DNA of 33,043 bases from Macrocybe gigantea. Taxonomy: Eukaryota > Basidiomycota > Agaricomycetes > Agaricales > Callistosporiaceae. A model generated the notes under the pieces. It was given only the letters and a program-made list of their open reading frames with translations. It was not told where the DNA came from and did no database searches. The translations under genes and the position numbers were made by a program. The stretch is from the NCBI GenBank assembly GCA_011319805.1, contig SJRY01000073.1, positions 1-33,043 of the forward strand. The letters run 5' to 3'. Below are positions 31,258-33,043 of this stretch, in pieces (within the stretch, counting starts at the first letter, position 1; every line of letters starts with the position of its first letter).

Positions 31258-33043
31258 CTATGGTTTAGTGACCGACGTGGTATAAGTTCCTCCGTCTTCT
31301 CCATCATCTCCAGTCCCAAATTCCAGCTCCGGCCCACGTCCTTCACGGTCATCATCCTGCCGGGCAGGTCACTCGATTCAGTCTGCGTCGTTTGATCCGA
31401 ATTGGCAAAAAATCATCACCTCCAGGTCATCACTAGCATGTGAACTCCCACTAGTCAATCGAACGGTTTCATCAAGTTCGACGTATTGGCTTCTTCCCCC
31501 ATCAAATGTATCAGAATTGGCGTCGTCGACAAATATCGGATTGCCGTGCGCGTCTAGCGGAACTTTCGACTCTATAGACTTGCGATACTTGTGAAATGTG
31601 AAGAGCATTATGCCTGTTCATCCCCGCCGTGCGTCAGTTTCCACGGCACCCGAGTGATGCGGGGAAAAAAAAACAAAAACAAAAAACCTCACCAGAGATA
31701 GTCACGGCAACGCCGGTGATGTTCAACGGTGTCAGTTGATCACCAAAGAACCACGCAGAAATAGTGATGGTGGTAACCTCCTTCGCTATACCAGCTATCG
31801 ACATGGGAATTACTCCTGTACGTTTGATTATGCTGGGCACCATACGGATGTCAAGGCCACTTCACTACCCAGGAAAGGGATGGGACCCACTAAAATTCGC
31901 TTAACACCATCCCAAAGGCAATGATGCCTGGTGCGGTCAAGAAAAAGATCGTTTCCAGACTCTTTGTACCAGTGGCAAAGAATTCGCTTCGGAAAAGCTT
32001 CATCCAAGAGTCAACAATAGCACTGATAATGGCTAGAGTGCCGCCCATCGCAGGAGCAAGCCAGTAGATAGTTGCGGCTGGGTTGTCCAGGCCTACTTTT
32101 GGGTCCCGAAGAAGCAACTGCGTCAGACTCCATCGCAAACCACCAAATGCACTGGCGCTGATCACCAGCAAGAAGCCTTCGAGAATAAACCTGGTCTCTG
32201 TAGCCACCATAAGAAGCACACCTGCAAAGATGAGGAGTATGACGCCGATGACGCGCCACGAAAAGCGTTCGAGTCGGAAGAGGAACGCAAATATTAGCAC
32301 AAATATTAGCGAAGAGGATTTGCACATGGCTGGACGAGCATTAGCTTCAAGTCTCGCTAGCGCGACAGCACGTACTGTAAAAGGATAGCGTGATCGTTTT
32401 CAACGAAAAATTAGACAATCCAATATCTAAGCTTGATGTCACTGCCGTGGGCAGAGCCTTTACGCTGCATTCGGGAAACCGTCGGTGGTTAGTCGCCCCT
32501 GATGTGACTGACACTGTCATGAACATATTCACCAGTAATCGCGTCTCGATGGACTATTTTTGGGTTTAAAGTGCCGTGGCCATATGTTTCGCATGGCGGC
32601 CGCAAGGACAAACTGGACATACATATGCATAGTCGTGACGAAGAGGGGGTACGGAAAGGCGAAGTGATCGACCGAGAACATCCATTTGTTGTACACAGAA
32701 AGAACAGTGGCGAAGAGGAACCTGTCGATGTGACTCTCTGTTGGGCACGAAAAAACACAGCTGGTGACCTACCACGTAGCAATGAAGGCCATGTTCACGA
32801 CCGCATTCCTCCACACAAACGTTTTTTGACGGAAAGGGGGGCATCGTGCGCGTCAACGAGGGCAAATTCGTCTACAATTGGCCGCCCATCTCGTTGGAAG
32901 CTGTGCCGGGGATGAAGTTCCCGTGTCGAGTCTTCATCCCGTGAATACTCGTCTGTAAGAGAGAGTCGTCGCATGGCAAGAAGGCATGTCACAGCATTTC
33001 CAGGTAACGTGACAGGCAATTACACGGGAAAACTAACTATTCC
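31258..33043 (-). CDS. TPT/DMT-family transporter, SLC35C2-like, 5' end not complete
   Basis: A multi-pass Golgi or ER membrane transporter of the triose-phosphate/nucleotide-sugar translocator group, similar to human SLC35C2 and yeast Ymd8; the substrate is unknown. Exons in view: 32952-32773, 32721-32533, 32464-32376, 32329-31891, 31832-31693, 31613-31420 and 31356-31258, ending in an acidic tail (GTGDDGEDGGTYTTSVTKP). Family blocks: ATVLSVYNKWMFSVDHFAFP, ALPTAVTSSLDIGLSNFSLK, MCKSSSLIFVLIFAFLF, GFLLVISASAFGGLRWSLTQ, GLDNPAATIYWLAPAMGG, MSIAGIAKEVTTITISAWFF and LTPLNITGVAVTISG. One more G/C near 32812-32814 turns KKRL into the expected KKRLWWRNA join. The true start codon is upstream of 32952, perhaps beyond the window. 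Confidence 0.88.

Noticed and set aside
1..33043. CRISPR array, prokaryotic defence system or secondary-metabolite cluster
   Set aside because: The sequence is clearly eukaryotic with spliced genes. No regular repeat-spacer pattern and no polyketide, peptide-synthetase or terpene-synthase motifs were seen.

Overview
This window looks like nuclear DNA of a basidiomycete fungus, most likely a mushroom-forming agaricomycete. Genes are dense and cut by many short introns (mostly about 50-65 nt, GT...AG). Several encoded families are fungal or typical of Basidiomycota: DUF6532, DUF6533, Plavaka (KDZ) transposase, fungal Zn2Cys6 regulators and a fungal cAMP-receptor-like GPCR. All gene models were built by eye from reading frames, splice signals and remembered family motifs. 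No database search was run.

Layout, left to right. Positions 1-9666 hold four minus-strand genes: a WW-WW-MyTH4-RhoGAP protein (3' end cut by the window), the SAM-domain RNA-binding protein VTS1, a type II membrane O-fucosyltransferase-like protein, and a 13-exon DUF6532 gene. Positions 9850-17154 are decayed: a broken copy of a conserved basidiomycete Ser-rich protein, a roughly 1 kb stretch without a gene, and a dead Plavaka transposase. Positions 17553-23552 hold three plus-strand genes: a mitochondrial-type HAD phosphatase (CECR5/HDHD5-like), a transcription factor combining C2H2 fingers with a Zn2Cys6 cluster, and a DUF218 membrane protein. Positions 23710-33043 return to the minus strand: a GPCR, a DUF6533 membrane protein, a Zn2Cys6 factor that seems to lack its C-terminal half, and an SLC35C2/TPT-type transporter (5' end near or beyond the window edge).

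The genes do not form an obvious pathway. Themes are signalling (RhoGAP, GPCR, DUF6533), regulation (VTS1, two zinc-cluster factors) and the secretory pathway (glycosyltransferase, transporter). I see no secondary-metabolite cluster, CRISPR array or defence system. The most notable points are a GATA-box array spaced at helical intervals upstream of the glycosyltransferase, micro-exons down to 7 nt, four GC-AG introns in four genes, and a recurrent pattern of single G/C frameshifts at short homopolymers inside conserved domains. That last pattern looks more like consensus-sequence error than real gene loss.
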